Origin: Clostridiales bacterium CCNA10
GTDB lineage: Bacteria; Bacillota; Clostridia; Oscillospirales; Oscillospiraceae
Assembly: GCA_003573975.1 (NCBI GenBank)
Contig: AP018533.1
Span: 2,666,319 to 2,730,318, forward strand
DNA length: 64,000 nt
Direction: 5' to 3'
Below the pieces are notes generated by a model, which ran no database searches, was not told where the DNA came from, and saw only the letters and a program-made list of their open reading frames with translations. Position numbers and translations under genes: made by a program. Of the stretch, positions 40,745-49,647 are shown one piece after another (positions within the stretch are counted from its first letter, which is position 1; each line of letters begins with the position of its first letter).

Positions 40745-41590
40745 ATGAAAGATGTGATTATCAACGCGGAGGACGTCCGCTTCTCCTATGTCACCGCCGA
40801 GGGCGTGGCTCCCATCGTGCTGGACGGGGTCTCTCTGAGCATTGAGGAGGGCTCCTTCGTGGCGGTGCTGGGCCACAACGGCAGCGGTAAGTCCACCCTG
40901 GCCAAGCATTTCAATTCCATCCTTCTGCCCACCGGAGGCAGGGTCTATGTGGATGGGATGGACACCGCCGACGAGGAACTTCTCCTGGCGATCCGCCGCA
41001 CCGTTGGCATGGTGTTCCAGAACCCGGACAACCAGATCGTGGCCAACGTGGTGGAGGAGGATGTGGCCTTCGCGCCGGAGAACCTGGGCGTCCCTCCCGA
41101 GGAGATCCGCCGCCGGGTGGACGACGCCCTGAAGGCCGTTGGAATGTATGAGTTCCGGGAACACGCCCCCCATCTGCTGTCCGGCGGTCAAAAACAGCGC
41201 ATCGCCATCGCCGGCGTCATTGCCATGCAGCCCCGGTGCATCGTTCTGGACGAGCCTACCGCCATGCTGGACCCCATCGGCCGAGCGGACGTGCTGCGCA
41301 CCATCAAGGCGCTCAACCGCCAGCGGGGCGTCACCGTGGTCCTCATCACCCACCACATGGACGAGGCCGCCCAGGCCGACCGCCTGGTGGTCATGGCCAA
41401 GGGCCGGGTCATCGCCGACGGCGCGCCGAAGGAGATCTTCCAGGATGTGGAGGGTCTGAAGGCGGTGGGCCTCACCGTTCCGGAGACCACCCAGCTGCTT
41501 TGGGAGCTGCGCCGGGAGGGCCTGGACGTCCCTCTGGACGCCCTCAGCGACGAGGAGTGCGCACAGGCGCTGAAGGAACTGTTGGCTTGA
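40745..41590 (+). CDS. ecfA1: ECF transporter ATP-binding protein EcfA1
   Basis: A 281-residue ATPase: Walker A GHNGSGKST, Q-loop MVFQNPDNQIV, signature LLSGGQKQR, Walker B CIVLDEPTAMLD and TVVLITHHMDEAA. FQNPDNQ is typical of EcfA1. With EcfA2 and EcfT it forms the energising module shared by many vitamin-binding S components (riboflavin, folate, biotin and others). No S component is encoded nearby, which is normal for group II ECF systems. Confidence 0.94.
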   Translation: MKDVIINAEDVRFSYVTAEGVAPIVLDGVSLSIEEGSFVAVLGHNGSGKSTLAKHFNSILLPTGGRVYVDGMDTADEELLLAIRRTVGMVFQNPDNQIVANVVEEDVAFAPENLGVPPEEIRRRVDDALKAVGMYEFREHAPHLLSGGQKQRIAIAGVIAMQPRCIVLDEPTAMLDPIGRADVLRTIKALNRQRGVTVVLITHHMDEAAQADRLVVMAKGRVIADGAPKEIFQDVEGLKAVGLTVPETTQLLWELRREGLDVPLDALSDEECAQALKELLA

Positions 41591-41595
41591 CTGGA

Positions 41596-41770
41596 CTGGC
41601 CGCCGCAGGCGGCCTGCCCACACACAACCCAGCAAAGCGGTTGTGTGTGGGAGAGGACGAGCAGCGAAATGAGTGAGCGTTCCCATACGCGGGGACGCGA
41701 ATGATATGGAGCTTGCGAGGACGAGGGCGCGACCTCTCCGAGAGGCGTGCACCACTTTACACAAAGGACG
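41596..41770. repeat. Hairpin array between ecfA1 and ecfA2
   Basis: Consecutive stems: GGCCGCC/GGCGGCC, CCCACACACAACC/GGTTGTGTGTGGG (41618-41652), CGTTCCC/GGGGACG, and an imperfect CGCGACCTCT/AGAGGCGTG. They occupy most of the 190-bp gap inside an operon. GACGAGCAGCG and GACGAGGGCGC are near-repeats of each other. It looks like an inserted intergenic repeat rather than coding sequence. Confidence 0.55.
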
Positions 41771-41781
41771 GAACACACTTC

Positions 41782-42642
41782 ATGGAAGCAATTCTCGAGA
41801 CAAAGAAGCTCTCCCACATCTACTCCGCCGGCACTCCCTTTGAGCGCGGGGCCCTGCTGGATGTGGACTTTACCGCCTATCAGGGCGAATACCTGGGGAT
41901 CATCGGCCACACCGGGTCGGGCAAGTCCACCCTGATCCAGCACCTCAACGGACTGCTCAAGCCCACCTCCGGCCAGGTCCTCTTCCAGGGGACCGATATC
42001 TGGAGCGACCCCAAGACCACCCGGCAGACCCGGTTCCAGGTGGGACTGGTATTCCAGTACCCGGAGTACCAGCTGTTTGAGGAGACCGTCTATCAGGACA
42101 TCTCCTTCGGCCCCAAGAACATGGGGCTGGACGAGGCCGAGGTGGACCGCCGGGTGCGGGAGGCTGCGCATTTCGTGGGCCTGCGGGATGAACAGCTGGA
42201 GAAGTCCCCCTTTGAGCTGTCCGGCGGCCAGAAGCGCCGGGTGGCCATCGCCGGCGTCATCGCCATGGAGCCCAAGGTGCTCATCCTGGACGAGCCCACC
42301 GCCGGCCTGGACCCGGTGGGGGTGGAGTCCATCCTGGGCAACATCCGGGACTATCACCAGGCCCACAACGCCACCATCATCCTGGTCTCCCACTCCATGG
42401 AGGAGGTGGCCCGGACGGTGGACCGCCTGGTGGTGGTCAACGACGGACGCATCCCCTTCCACGGCGCCCCCAGTGAGGTGTTCCAGCACGGCCCGGAGCT
42501 GGAGGCCATGGGCCTGGGCGTGCCCCAGATGACCCGGGTATTCAACCGTCTCCGGGCCATGGGTGTGGACATTGGACCATCGGTGTACACGATCGAACAG
42601 GCCAAGGCGGCTGTCCTGGCCAAGCTGAAGGGGGTGGGCTGA
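41782..42642 (+). CDS. ecfA2: ECF transporter ATP-binding protein EcfA2
   Basis: A 286-residue partner ATPase. ATG 41782 (MEAILETKKLSHIYSAGTPF) is preferred over an upstream frame that runs through the hairpin array. Walker A GHTGSGKST, Q-loop LVFQYPEYQLFEETV, signature LSGGQKRR and Walker B LILDEPTAGLDP; FQYPEYQLF is diagnostic of EcfA2. Its stop abuts the ecfT start. Confidence 0.94.
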   Translation: MEAILETKKLSHIYSAGTPFERGALLDVDFTAYQGEYLGIIGHTGSGKSTLIQHLNGLLKPTSGQVLFQGTDIWSDPKTTRQTRFQVGLVFQYPEYQLFEETVYQDISFGPKNMGLDEAEVDRRVREAAHFVGLRDEQLEKSPFELSGGQKRRVAIAGVIAMEPKVLILDEPTAGLDPVGVESILGNIRDYHQAHNATIILVSHSMEEVARTVDRLVVVNDGRIPFHGAPSEVFQHGPELEAMGLGVPQMTRVFNRLRAMGVDIGPSVYTIEQAKAAVLAKLKGVG

Positions 42643-43452
42643 ATGGCGCTGAAGGACATCACCCTGGGGCAGTATTTCCCCGGGAACTCCCTGCTCCACC
42701 GGCTGGACCCCCGGACCAAGATCCTGGCTGTGGTGCTGTACATCGTGGCCCTGTTCCTGGCCAAGCACTTCTTCACCTACGCCATCATGTTCTGTGTGCT
42801 GGCCCTGTCCATCTCCCTCTCCCATGTCCCGCTGAAGTCTCTCTTCCGGGGCATGAAGCCGGTGGTATTCATCCTGATCTTCACCGCGGTGCTAAACCTG
42901 TTCTACACCCCGGGCGAGCATGTTCTGTTCCATTTCTGGATCCTCACAGTCACCATGGAGGGCGTGGTCAACGCCTTCTTTATGGTCATTCGGATCCTGA
43001 TGCTCATCGCGGGCACCTTTCTGCTGACCTATACCACCTCACCCATCCTGCTTACCGACGGGCTGGAGTCCCTGCTGGGGCCCCTGAAGAAGATCAAGGT
43101 CCCCGTCCATGAGCTGTCCATGATGATGTCCATTGCCCTGCGCTTCATCCCCACCCTCATCGAGGAGACGGACAAGATCATGTCCGCCCAGCGGGCCCGC
43201 GGGGCCGACTTTGAGAGTGGGAACCTGCTCCAGCGGGCAAAATCCCTCATCCCGTTGCTGGTCCCCCTGTTCATTTCCGCCTTCCGCCGGGCCGACGAGC
43301 TGGCCGTGGCTATGGAGTGCCGCTGCTACCACGGCGGCGAGGGCCGCACCCGCCTGCGCCAGCTGCGCTATGCCACCCGTGACTGGGCCGTGCTGGCCTT
43401 CTTCCTGGCGGTGGCTCTTCTGGTATGGGTGCTGGGCCGCTTCGGCCTCTAA
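42643..43452 (+). CDS. ecfT: ECF transporter membrane component EcfT
   Basis: A 269-residue membrane protein with about five to six helices. The two Ala-Arg-Gly-type coupling-helix motifs are AQRARGADFES and ALAVAMECRCY-like (here ELAVAMECRCYHG), which bind the ATPases. It starts on the base after the ecfA2 stop. It links ATP hydrolysis to toppling of S components. truA, the usual next gene in Firmicutes, is absent. Confidence 0.94.
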   Translation: MALKDITLGQYFPGNSLLHRLDPRTKILAVVLYIVALFLAKHFFTYAIMFCVLALSISLSHVPLKSLFRGMKPVVFILIFTAVLNLFYTPGEHVLFHFWILTVTMEGVVNAFFMVIRILMLIAGTFLLTYTTSPILLTDGLESLLGPLKKIKVPVHELSMMMSIALRFIPTLIEETDKIMSAQRARGADFESGNLLQRAKSLIPLLVPLFISAFRRADELAVAMECRCYHGGEGRTRLRQLRYATRDWAVLAFFLAVALLVWVLGRFGL

Positions 43453-43495
43453 GTCCGCCTCCACCCCCGTTTCTCCGTGAGAAAGGAGGTCCACA

Positions 43496-44668
43496 ATGTT
43501 CCACCACAAGCTGCTCCGCCGCCTGCTGGCGCTGATTTGTGCCCTGGCGCTGTGCCTGGGGCTGTCCGGCCCTGTCTCCGCGGCGGGAGACGTCTACTTC
43601 TCCGTGGTCAACGACAGCATGATCACCCTTAGTGACAGCACCATGCCGGTCTGGTCCGGCGGCGTACTTTATGTCCCCCACTCCGTCTTTGACGGGACCA
43701 ACTCCACCGGCATCGGCTTCGGCCTCAACTTCAGCTATAACCGGGACACCGGGATCGCCTCTCTTTTCACCACCCAGCAGATCCTGACCTTCGACCTCAA
43801 CCGCGGCATCAGCTATGACTATATCTCCGGTACGCCGCTCAAAGGACGAGCTATCCTGCGCAACGGCCGTCCTTACCTGCCAGTCGGCCAGGTTTGCAGC
43901 TTTTTCGGCCTGTCCTACTCTGTCATCGCCATCCCGGAAGGGCACATCGTCCGGGTTAAAAACAGTGCTGTCAGTCTCTCTGACGCAGCCTTTGTGGATG
44001 CTGCCAGCAACCTCATCAGCCGCTACCTCCGGGAGTACAGCCAGTCCCAACAGAGTCCGCCTACCCCCGGCATCCGCCCGCCCACCAGCTCCGGGACCGA
44101 CGCACCGCTTCAGGAGGAGCCCGAGGACACCGGTAATACGCTGGTCTATCTTGGCTTCCGCTGTGACGACACCCAGGGATTGGCCCAGGTGCTGGACGCT
44201 CTGGACGCAAACAACAAAACAGGCGTGTTTTTCTTCCCTGCTGATGGGCTGGAGCGGGAGGATGACCTGCTCTACCGCATCTTAGGCAGCGGCCACAGTG
44301 TGGGGCTGCTGGCCGAGGGAGAGACCGCCGCCGCCACCCGCCGGCTTCTGGAGAAAGGCAGCCGGACCTTGGAGCGGATCGGCTATGTCCGCACCACCCT
44401 TGCCCTGGTACCAGACGGCCAGCGAAGCGCCCTTCAGGAGGAGGGCTGGGTCTGCTGGAACGAGACGGTAAACGCCGTCCCCGCAGGCAGCCAGACCTCA
44501 GCCTCCACCCACGCCAATGCGGTGATCCGCAAGATCGGCAGCCAGCGGAACAGCGCCTATTTGACTTTGGACGCCGGCACAGACTCGGCCCGGGTCCTGC
44601 CCATCCTGCTCCAGCGGCTGGGCTCCCGGTCCTACCCCATCAGCGTCCCACTAGAGACCAGACTATGA
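43496..44668 (+). CDS. Secreted protein with copper-amine-oxidase-like and degenerate NodB domains
   Basis: A 390-residue protein; ATG 43496 follows AAAGGAGG. A signal peptide (LLALICALALCLGLSGPVSA) and a copper-amine-oxidase N-terminal-like beta domain (about 30-165; GRPYLPVGQVCSFFGLSY) are followed by a Pro/Ser linker and a region aligning with polysaccharide deacetylases (about 205-385). The NodB metal motifs are lost: FRCDDTQ replaces TFDDGP, and GHSVGLLAEG lacks the second histidine of GHxxxxH. It is thus likely a non-catalytic wall- or glycan-binding protein. Overlaps the next gene by 4 bp. Confidence 0.7.
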   Translation: MFHHKLLRRLLALICALALCLGLSGPVSAAGDVYFSVVNDSMITLSDSTMPVWSGGVLYVPHSVFDGTNSTGIGFGLNFSYNRDTGIASLFTTQQILTFDLNRGISYDYISGTPLKGRAILRNGRPYLPVGQVCSFFGLSYSVIAIPEGHIVRVKNSAVSLSDAAFVDAASNLISRYLREYSQSQQSPPTPGIRPPTSSGTDAPLQEEPEDTGNTLVYLGFRCDDTQGLAQVLDALDANNKTGVFFFPADGLEREDDLLYRILGSGHSVGLLAEGETAAATRRLLEKGSRTLERIGYVRTTLALVPDGQRSALQEEGWVCWNETVNAVPAGSQTSASTHANAVIRKIGSQRNSAYLTLDAGTDSARVLPILLQRLGSRSYPISVPLETRL

Positions 44669-44985
44669 GACAGATCGACCTGACCCATCCCAACCGCGTC
44701 CCGGGCTCCGAAGCCCGTGTCGCCCGCCTGACCCGCCACCTCCGGGCCCGGCTGCTGGACTTCGGCCCCGGCGGGCCGGAGGTCCTCTCCGCCGATGAGG
44801 CCGCCGGGGCAGTCCGTGCCCGTTTCCCTGGGCACGATGCCGCCAAAATACTGGACCGGCTGGCCGCCTCAGCGGGTGTCCGCGCCCGCCTGGACGGGGA
44901 CTGCGCCCTGTTCCTTCTGTCCCCGGACACTCGTTTCGAGGACCTGGACTATCTGTGGGGCAGTCTGTTTGACCTCCTCGCCTAA
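44665..44985 (+). CDS. Hypothetical protein coupled to the NodB-like gene
   Basis: A 106-residue cytosolic-looking protein whose ATG overlaps the preceding stop (ATGA). LTRHLRARLLDFGPGGPEVL and RFPGHDAAKILDRLAASAGV suggest a small helix-rich fold resembling the C-terminal portion of PLP aminotransferases. No lysine or PLP motif is present, so no function is proposed. Confidence 0.6.
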   Translation: MRQIDLTHPNRVPGSEARVARLTRHLRARLLDFGPGGPEVLSADEAAGAVRARFPGHDAAKILDRLAASAGVRARLDGDCALFLLSPDTRFEDLDYLWGSLFDLLA

Positions 44986-44994
44986 AGATACCAA

Positions 44995-45041
44995 GCACGC
45001 CCTCTGTCTCCGAATCCCGGGGACAGAGGGCGTGCTTTTTT
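44995..45041 (+). terminator. Intrinsic terminator
   Basis: GCACGCCCTCTGTC / GGACAGAGGGCGTGC (nearly perfect stem), then TTTTTTT. The following 180 bp to 45223 holds no gene. Confidence 0.85.
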
Positions 45042-45223
45042 CATCCCGTCCCAACAGGGACTGGGATCGTTTGATTGAAAAGTCTGACAGGAAAGTCTTA
45101 TCTTCGAGGTATATGCCCCCGGAAACGGCAGATTTGAGCTGAACCGCCCCGCCGGCGGACGGTGGAGCTTCTCTCTGGCGGATTTTTGATCCGCTGTGAG
45201 GGTGCTTTCAGCCTGTCCCTCTT

Positions 45224-45574
45224 TTATAACACCACCACGGTGATCCCATTGTTGTGCCGCTCCAGATCCGGGTCCTTCCGCAGATCGGGGCACCGCTGAA
45301 AGGCCGCCAGAGTCCGGGGTTCAAAGATGGTGAACTCCTCCCCCGGGATCACATCCCGCAGTTCCCCCCGCTCCTTCATCCGAGCCAGGCAGGCCCGGGC
45401 CTCCACCCGGATGCGCCCTCCCTTGCCGGAGGAGCCGTAACCGTGAATCAGCTTCACGGCGGCACAGCCCAGGCTGCGGCCCCGCCGCAGCTCAAAGCTC
45501 AGCTGCTGAAGGGCGGCCCGCATGGTGGGCATCCCCCGCTCCAGATCCACCTCCCGCAGCCTATTCGTCGTCAC
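45224..45574 (-). CDS. Smr-domain protein
   Basis: A 116-residue stand-alone Smr domain. VDLERGMPTMRAALQQLSFEL and KLIHGYGSSGKGGRIRVEA (the HGxGxG nuclease-like motif) are visible. Smr domains nick DNA or cleave collided-ribosome mRNA; small ones without MutS2 are of uncertain role. It overlaps the membrane protein upstream by 14 bp. Confidence 0.85.
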   Translation of the reverse strand: MTTNRLREVDLERGMPTMRAALQQLSFELRRGRSLGCAAVKLIHGYGSSGKGGRIRVEARACLARMKERGELRDVIPGEEFTIFEPRTLAAFQRCPDLRKDPDLERHNNGITVVVL

Positions 45575-46154
45575 GGCTCCAGCCCTCCGTCTCGATCACA
45601 TCTCCGCGGCGCTCCGCCTCCCGGAAAGCCCGGCTCAGCCGGTGGATCAGCACCAGATCGCTGATTCCGTCATACACCAGGGACAGACCGATGAGGATCG
45701 TGAGAGCCTCCATGGTGCCAAAAGGATTGAACAGCACCACACCCCCCAGCACCAGGGTCAGGGCGGCCAGAGCCAGATCGATCCACCACCGGGGCCAGCC
45801 CTCCCGCATGAGGCTCAGCGCGCTCTGAAGGTCGATCACACCATGAAACAGCAAGACCGCCGCAAAGCTGAACTGGATCAGGACGATCACGGACGCCGGT
45901 CTGCTCAGCAGCCACAGCCCCAGCGCCGCCAGCAGAAGCCCCGGGATCAGAAACCACACAGGGAACCCGTCCCGCCGCTTGGCGAACCAACCCAGAATAT
46001 AGATCAGCCCCGTCACCATCAGGGCGGTCCCCAGCAGACCGCACAAAAACCGGATGGACCGGTTGGGCACCAGCACCAGCATCAGCCCCAGCAGGATGGT
46101 GACTGCCGCGGCGACGATGCTGCTTCTCCGCTGCTCCCGCAAAATACTCTTCAT
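45561..46154 (-). CDS. DUF308-type membrane protein
   Basis: A 197-residue protein with six hydrophobic helices in pairs (SSIVAAAVTILLGLMLVLVPN, IRFLCGLLGTALMVTGLIYI, ALAALTLVLGGVVLFNPFGT). Paired helices with NPFGTMEALTILIGLSLVYDG match the HdeD/DUF308 repeat. The role is uncertain, often linked to acid or envelope stress. It forms a two-gene operon with the Smr protein. Confidence 0.82.
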   Translation of the reverse strand: MKSILREQRRSSIVAAAVTILLGLMLVLVPNRSIRFLCGLLGTALMVTGLIYILGWFAKRRDGFPVWFLIPGLLLAALGLWLLSRPASVIVLIQFSFAAVLLFHGVIDLQSALSLMREGWPRWWIDLALAALTLVLGGVVLFNPFGTMEALTILIGLSLVYDGISDLVLIHRLSRAFREAERRGDVIETEGWSRDDE

Positions 46155-46254
46155 GGTCTCCTCCTATCTCCGGCTTTTGCCGGATCTTCCATCTGTCTTT
46201 TCTTTGATTGTACCATTCTTCCCCCATCCAGGCAATCAAAACCGCTTCATTTTA

Positions 46255-46296
46255 TGAAAATACCCTCCCACAGCTCTGTCTCCGTGGGAGGGTATC
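46255..46296 (-). terminator. pyk terminator
   Basis: TACCCTCCCAC / GTGGGAGGGTA with a 12-nt loop, followed on the minus strand by TTTTCAT. Confidence 0.8.
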
Positions 46297-46310
46297 CGGT
46301 TTGTGATGGA

Positions 46311-47747
46311 TCACATCAACTCTTCGTTTACGATCGCCGCCTTGATCAGGTTGGTGGAACCGCTCTTGCCCAGCGGGACCCCGGCGGTAATGACCACCGT
46401 GTCCCCATTCTGTACCAGCCGCTCCTTCAGCGCCACCTCTGCGGAGAGGGAGAAGATCCGGTCGGTGGAGGTGACCTCTCCGGTGAGGAAGGGGATGACG
46501 CCCCAGCAGATGGCCAGCTGGCGGCGCACCTTTTCGTGCATGGTCAGGGCGGCCACCGGGCAGGCGGGGCGGAAGCGGCAGATCATCCGGGCAGTCCGGC
46601 CGGAGTTGGTGGCCGCCAGAATGGCCTTGGCCTCCAGATCCTTGGCTGTCAGGCAGCAGGTGTGGGTGATGGCGTCGTTGATGTTGGAGGCGGGGATCAC
46701 GCGGCGCTTTTCAAACTGCCTCCAGTAGTGGATGGACTGCTCCGCCTCCTCCACGATGTTCACCATGGCGGTCAGGGCCTCCAGAGGGTACTTGCCGCCG
46801 GCGGTCTCGCCGGAGAGCATGACGCAGCTGGTGCCGTCGAACACTGCGTTGGCTACGTCGGACACCTCCGCCCGGGTGGGCCGGGGATTGCGCATCATGG
46901 AATCCAGCATCTGGGTGGCGGTGATCACAGGCTTGCCGGCCTGAAGCCCCTTGCGGATGATCTGCTTCTGGAGGATAGGCACCTTGGCGGCGGGGATCTC
47001 CACCCCCAGGTCGCCCCGTGCCACCATGATGCCGTCGGCTGCCTCCAGGATCTCGTCAATATTGTCCACGCCCTCCTGATTCTCGATCTTGGCGATGATG
47101 CGGATCTCCTGGCCGCCGAAGCGGTCCAGCACCTCCCGCACCGCCTGGACATCAGCCGCCCGGCGGACAAAGGAGGCGGCAATGAAGTCAAAATCGTTCT
47201 CCACACCAAACTGGATGTCGCTCACATCCTTCTCTGTCAGGGCAGGCAGATGGATATGTACGCCGGGGATATTGATGCTCTTGTTGGCAGAGAGGGTCCC
47301 GCCGTTCTCCACGGTGCAGCGGATGTCCTGGCCGTCGATCTCCTCTACCTTCAGCGCCACCAGGCCGTCATCAATGAGGATCTCCTGTCCCACAGACACC
47401 TCTTTGTGGAGTTCCGGATAGGTGACAGAGACCAGGTTCCCGTTCCCCTGCACCTCACGGGTAGTCAGGGTGAAGGCGTCCCCCGCCTCCAGAGAGATGG
47501 ACTTGGTCTCAAAGCTCCGGATGCGGATCTCCGGGCCCTTGGTATCCAGGATGGACGCCACCGGGCGGCCCATGGAATCCCGCACCGACTTGAGCAGGTT
47601 CAGGCGGTTCAGATGCTCCTCATGGCTGCCATGGGAAAAGTTGAAACGGGCCGCGTTCATGCCGGTGCGGATCAGGGCGCGGATCATATCCTCGTTGTCC
47701 ACGGCGGGGCCCAGGGTGCAGATAATTTTCGTTTTTCTTAACATCAT
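46311..47747 (-). CDS. pyk: Pyruvate kinase
   Basis: A 478-residue glycolytic enzyme. KTKIICTLGPAVDNEDM, RFNFSHGSHEEH, KIENQEGVDNIDEIL and MVARGDLGVEIPAAK are the classic motifs; the last holds catalytic Mg2+/K+ residues. It lacks the extra C-terminal PEP-utiliser-like domain found in many Firmicutes, giving the short form. ATG ATG at 47747/47744 follows GGAGG. Makes pyruvate and ATP from PEP. Confidence 0.96.
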   Translation of the reverse strand: MMLRKTKIICTLGPAVDNEDMIRALIRTGMNAARFNFSHGSHEEHLNRLNLLKSVRDSMGRPVASILDTKGPEIRIRSFETKSISLEAGDAFTLTTREVQGNGNLVSVTYPELHKEVSVGQEILIDDGLVALKVEEIDGQDIRCTVENGGTLSANKSINIPGVHIHLPALTEKDVSDIQFGVENDFDFIAASFVRRAADVQAVREVLDRFGGQEIRIIAKIENQEGVDNIDEILEAADGIMVARGDLGVEIPAAKVPILQKQIIRKGLQAGKPVITATQMLDSMMRNPRPTRAEVSDVANAVFDGTSCVMLSGETAGGKYPLEALTAMVNIVEEAEQSIHYWRQFEKRRVIPASNINDAITHTCCLTAKDLEAKAILAATNSGRTARMICRFRPACPVAALTMHEKVRRQLAICWGVIPFLTGEVTSTDRIFSLSAEVALKERLVQNGDTVVITAGVPLGKSGSTNLIKAAIVNEELM

Positions 47748-47900
47748 ATTTCATTCCTCCTACGGGAAAGCTCTTTGATTCTTTCTTCTTTCACACTTTA
47801 ATCATACTCGTACAGGCCCCATTTTGCTAGATGGGAAAGTGATGAAAAATACCGGGCGGGAAGGCGGGTTTTCTGGACAAAGCGGCCCTCCGGAGCAGAT

Positions 47901-47940
47901 TTGAGCCAGCCGCCCGCTCCCTGGCAGGCGGCTGGCTCAA
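47901..47940 (-). terminator. Hairpin downstream of the lipoprotein gene
   Basis: A 14-bp stem TTGAGCCAGCCGCC / GGCGGCTGGCTCAA with only a weak T-tract on the minus strand. Confidence 0.5.
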
Positions 47941-47970
47941 AAGCGCTGCTGCACCCTGATCCGGCGCAGG

Positions 47971-48375
47971 TTACTTTCCGGTCAGATCCCGGCCGGCCTC
48001 CTTCAGGCCCCGCCCAGCGTCCTCCGCCGCATCCTTGGCGCCCTGGCCCGCCCGTTTCGCGGCCCGTCCGGTCTGGTCCACAGCCTCTTCCGTTCCGTTC
48101 ATCAAATGGTCCCAGCCGTCCCGCAGGTCTCGGCCCAGCTTTTCCCACTCACTCTCATGCTCTGGCCGGACGCGGTCCACCGCGCCGTCTGTTCCGGCGT
48201 AGTAGCTCCCATCCTCCAGCATGGTCCGGCCGTTCCGGACCATGTCCTGCTCCGCCTGGCTGCTCCGCAGCCGGCCTGTCTCCGTCCCCCGGTCCGCCTC
48301 ACTGCGGACCCCACAGGACGTCAGTGTCAGGGTCAGGACTGCCGCCAGGCCCAGCACAGCTGTTCTCCCTTGCAT
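47971..48375 (-). CDS. Small lipoprotein
   Basis: A 134-residue protein. ATG 48375 (MQGRTAVLGLAAVL) follows GGGAGGAG; the open frame upstream is not coding. The lipobox LTLTLTSCG gives lipidation near Cys 21. The mature part is charged and helical (YYAGTDGAVDRV, then a KRAGQGAKDAAEDAGRGLK tail resembling low-complexity membrane-associated helices). Function unknown. Confidence 0.75.
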   Translation of the reverse strand: MQGRTAVLGLAAVLTLTLTSCGVRSEADRGTETGRLRSSQAEQDMVRNGRTMLEDGSYYAGTDGAVDRVRPEHESEWEKLGRDLRDGWDHLMNGTEEAVDQTGRAAKRAGQGAKDAAEDAGRGLKEAGRDLTGK

Positions 48376-48525
48376 CGCGTTCTCCTCCCACTCTCTATAT
48401 TCTCTGTGCGGACGTCCCATCCGCCGCTTAGTATGGAGCGTCTCTCCAACCGTCATACGGAGAAAGAGCGGCCAAGTCTGCCAGTTTCTGCCCCCGCACA
48501 GAAGATTCCAGGGAGTTTCCAGCGC

Positions 48526-48554
48526 TTGCAAATGGTATGAAAAGCAGGTACAAT
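48526..48554 (+). promoter_or_regulatory. Promoter of the CDF transporter
   Basis: TTGCAA (48526-48531), a 17-bp spacer and TACAAT (48549-48554). The rest of the 287-bp gap from 48376 shows no gene. Confidence 0.65.
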
Positions 48555-48662
48555 GTTCATAGCTTGATAAACCGCTCCGCCGCCGGTACAGCAGAACAGG
48601 CAGTTTTTTCATCTGCATGACGGTCGATGCGGTTTGAAATCAATCGAAAGGCAGAACCATCT

Positions 48663-49571
48663 ATGACTGAACGCAGCGAAAAACGGATCCTGCTCATCTC
48701 GTTTCTCTCCGGCCTGGCCTTCGCCATCGCCGAATTTATTTTTTCCATATACAGCCGTTCCCATTCCGCCCTCACCGACGCGGTGTACGATATGTCGGAG
48801 CTGGTTTTCATTGCGCTGCTGCTCTTTCTGACGCCGCTGTTTCACAAGCCCATGTCGGAAAAGCACCCGTACGGCTATTTTCAGGTGGAGTCCATCTTTG
48901 TCATCATCAAGGGCGTGATGATGCTGTCTGTCACCATGGGGATCTCCGCCGATGTGATCGGCTCCGCCCTGGCCGGCGGAAACCCGGTGAACAACCTCCA
49001 GGTCGCCCTTTTTCAGCTCTCTCTTGGGGCTGTGAGCATTGTGATCTTCATTGTGATGAAGCGGTTCAGCAAAAACGCGCTCTCCCCCACCATTACCACA
49101 GAGCTTCTGGGCTGGAAGCTGGACATCCTTTACAGCCTGGGGATGTCCCTCGCGTTCCTTCTGTCCCTCACGCTGGAGCGCACCCCACTGGCCGTTCTCT
49201 CCCCCTATTTTGACCCTGTTGTCGCCGTTCTGGTCATGGCATTTATGCTGCCGGAGAGCGTCAAGGTCCTCTGGAGCGCCATCCGGGACATTTTCCTCTT
49301 CTCCCCCGACGAGGCACTGATGGACGAGATCAAGGCCCTGTGTGAGCCGATTTTAGCAGAGCACCGGTTTCTCCCCGTTTTTTTCGACATTACCCGGACG
49401 GGCCGCCACCTCTGGATCGCCGTCTATTTTCAGATCGAGGGCGGCAGTTTGGGCGTGAGCGACCTCTCCCGCGCATCGGCGGCCATCAATGATGCGGCCC
49501 AGGAGCGGTATCAGGACTGCACCTGCGAGCTGATCCTGGCACCCGAAGTTTCTCCTTACCTGGACTGCTGA
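48663..49571 (+). CDS. Cation diffusion facilitator-type transporter
   Basis: About 302 residues from ATG 48663, which has GAAAGG upstream; an ATG at 48627 lacks a ribosome site. Six helices are present. SALTDAVYDMSELVFIALLL and TTELLGWKLDILYSLGMS carry Asp residues of the metal site, but the canonical HxxxD pair is changed, so the metal (Zn, Mn, Fe) is uncertain. A cytosolic C-terminal domain (about 215-300) follows. Exports divalent cations against protons. Confidence 0.82.
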   Translation: MTERSEKRILLISFLSGLAFAIAEFIFSIYSRSHSALTDAVYDMSELVFIALLLFLTPLFHKPMSEKHPYGYFQVESIFVIIKGVMMLSVTMGISADVIGSALAGGNPVNNLQVALFQLSLGAVSIVIFIVMKRFSKNALSPTITTELLGWKLDILYSLGMSLAFLLSLTLERTPLAVLSPYFDPVVAVLVMAFMLPESVKVLWSAIRDIFLFSPDEALMDEIKALCEPILAEHRFLPVFFDITRTGRHLWIAVYFQIEGGSLGVSDLSRASAAINDAAQERYQDCTCELILAPEVSPYLDC

Positions 49572-49589
49572 AGTGCTGAGACATAAAAA

Positions 49590-49617
49590 CTCCCCCGGCA
49601 CAGCTGTGCCGGGGGAG
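49590..49617. terminator. Bidirectional terminator
   Basis: The perfect 28-bp palindrome CTCCCCCGGCACAG / CTGTGCCGGGGGAG lies between converging genes; T-tracts occur on both sides. Confidence 0.85.
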
Positions 49618-49647
49618 CATTTTCTTATGCTTGGAGGCCGTATGGGA

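Noticed and set aside
45522-47741. 739-codon plus-strand open frame over the DUF308 and pyruvate kinase region
   Set aside because: It is antisense to pyk and DUF308, rich in Gly/His/Gln with no domain, and explained by GC-rich third positions of the real genes.
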